Assembly: GCA_035654835.1 (NCBI GenBank)
Contig: DASRVZ010000046.1
Span: forward strand, 1 to 13,650
DNA length: 13,650 nt
Source: UBA4719 sp035654835
Lineage (GTDB): Bacteria > Actinomycetota > Actinomycetes > Actinomycetales > Dermatophilaceae
Direction of reading: 5' to 3'
Each line of letters begins with the position of its first letter. Position 1 is the first letter of the stretch. Position numbers and translations under genes: made by a program. This document shows, piece after piece, positions 13,177-13,650 of this stretch. The notes beneath the pieces were generated by a model that had not been told where the DNA came from, ran no database searches, and was given only the letters and a program-made list of their open reading frames with translations.

Positions 13177-13650
13177 CTATGCGGGCACCGATGTGGTCGC
13201 GGCGGGGCGCCGGCCGCCCGGTTCGGCCCTGGGATCTGGGAGCAGCAGCCGCTGCATGGCCGCGGCGGGGGTGCTCATGCCCAGGGTCTTTCGGGGTCGG
13301 GCGTTGAGCTCGGCGGCGACCTCGAGCAGCCGTGCGGGTGTGTGCACGGACAGGTCGGTGCCCTTGGGGAAGTACTGACGCAGCAGCCCGTTGGTGTTCT
13401 CGTTGCTGCCGCGCTGCCACGGGCTGTGCGGGTCGCAGAAGTAGACGTCCATCGCGGTGGCCAGGGTGATCTGCCGGTGCTGGGCCAGTTCGGTGCCCTG
13501 ATCCCAGGTCAGCGACTTGCGCAGCTGCGCAGGCAGAGTGGCGATGACGGCCAGCAGCCCGTCTCGCACGGCCACCGCGCCGTGACCGTCGGGCAGGTGC
13601 ACCAGCATCACGTACCGGCTCGCCCGCTCCACCAGGGTCCCGATCGCCGA
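13177..13650 (-). CDS. IS30-family transposase, C-terminal part (continues beyond the window)
   Basis: The minus-strand frame enters the window open (reading SAIGTLVERASRYVMLVHLP) and stops at TAG 13179-13177, giving about 157 residues of the rve/DDE catalytic domain. The second catalytic Asp is in LTWDQGTELAQHR and the Glu in SPWQRGSNENTNGLLRQYFP followed by KGTDL. LNARPRKTLGMSTPAAAM is the usual IS30 C-terminal segment. About 25 further residues (LPDPRAEPGGRRPAATTSVP and A) are Pro/Arg-rich and longer than I expect for IS30 ends, perhaps read-through into adjacent DNA or a subgroup trait. The N-terminal HTH lies outside the window. The GTG at 13632 is not the start. Confidence 0.9.
   Translation of the reverse strand, partial: SAIGTLVERASRYVMLVHLPDGHGAVAVRDGLLAVIATLPAQLRKSLTWDQGTELAQHRQITLATAMDVYFCDPHSPWQRGSNENTNGLLRQYFPKGTDLSVHTPARLLEVAAELNARPRKTLGMSTPAAAMQRLLLPDPRAEPGGRRPAATTSVPA
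13177..13650 (-). mobile_element. IS30-family element, partial in window
   Basis: This is defined only by the transposase C-terminal coding part. The terminal inverted repeat on this side should lie shortly left of 13177 but could not be recognised without the other end. Confidence 0.6.

Noticed and set aside
1..13650. CRISPR array, tRNA or rRNA genes, toxin-antitoxin or defence genes
   Set aside because: I saw no regularly spaced repeats other than the 15-bp rpsB minisatellite, no cloverleaf-like sequence, and no defence-type protein.

Overview
The window is high-GC DNA with codon use strongly biased to G/C-ending codons, several GTG/TTG starts, and the gene order rpsB-tsf-pyrH-frr-cdsA-rlmN. 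That order and the protein sequences point to an actinobacterium (Actinomycetota), plausibly of the Micrococcales/Intrasporangiaceae kind. The genus is an inference and cannot be fixed from this window.

Left part (1-3.5 kb): the 3' end of a class III aminotransferase overlaps by 4 nt (GTGA) a FAD-dependent oxidoreductase of the DAO/PuuB type, an amine or polyamine catabolism pattern. Converging on it from the minus strand is a complete propionyl-CoA synthetase gene (prpE). Its 5' region carries an 11-bp direct repeat with exactly 21-bp period and a tiny 3-codon ORF fused to the prpE start codon.

Centre (3.6-8.9 kb, minus strand): the conserved housekeeping operon reads rpsB -> tsf -> pyrH -> frr -> cdsA -> rlmN (ribosomal protein S2, EF-Ts, UMP kinase, ribosome recycling factor, CDP-diglyceride synthase, 23S rRNA/tRNA methyltransferase). 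A long GC-rich hairpin sits between rpsB and tsf. RpsB ends in a low-complexity Ala/Pro/Glu/Val tail encoded by a 15-bp tandem repeat. The gap upstream holds a hairpin and divergent -10-like elements shared with a class I/II aminotransferase (DapC-like), which looks leaderless.

Right part (10.3-13.65 kb): an accessory region. An Lrp/AsnC regulator is divergent from a transcription unit that starts with a 29-codon Arg-rich small ORF behind a near-perfect Shine-Dalgarno. A ~310-nt AT-richer leader follows, then the N-terminal third of an APC-superfamily (AdiC-like) permease. The permease is cut by an IS110-family element. The IS110 5' non-coding end can fold into structures suggestive of a bridge RNA. 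Beyond it lie a possible frameshifted IS5-type remnant and the 3' part of an IS30-family transposase running off the window. The rest of the permease is not seen, so this is a nested or rearranged IS cluster.

The best candidates for something undescribed are the small Arg-rich ORF plus long leader in front of the permease, the putative IS110 bridge-RNA region, the operator/promoter arrangement inside the N-terminal codons of the Lrp gene, and the repeat-bearing prpE leader. All functional links are inferences from sequence reading only.
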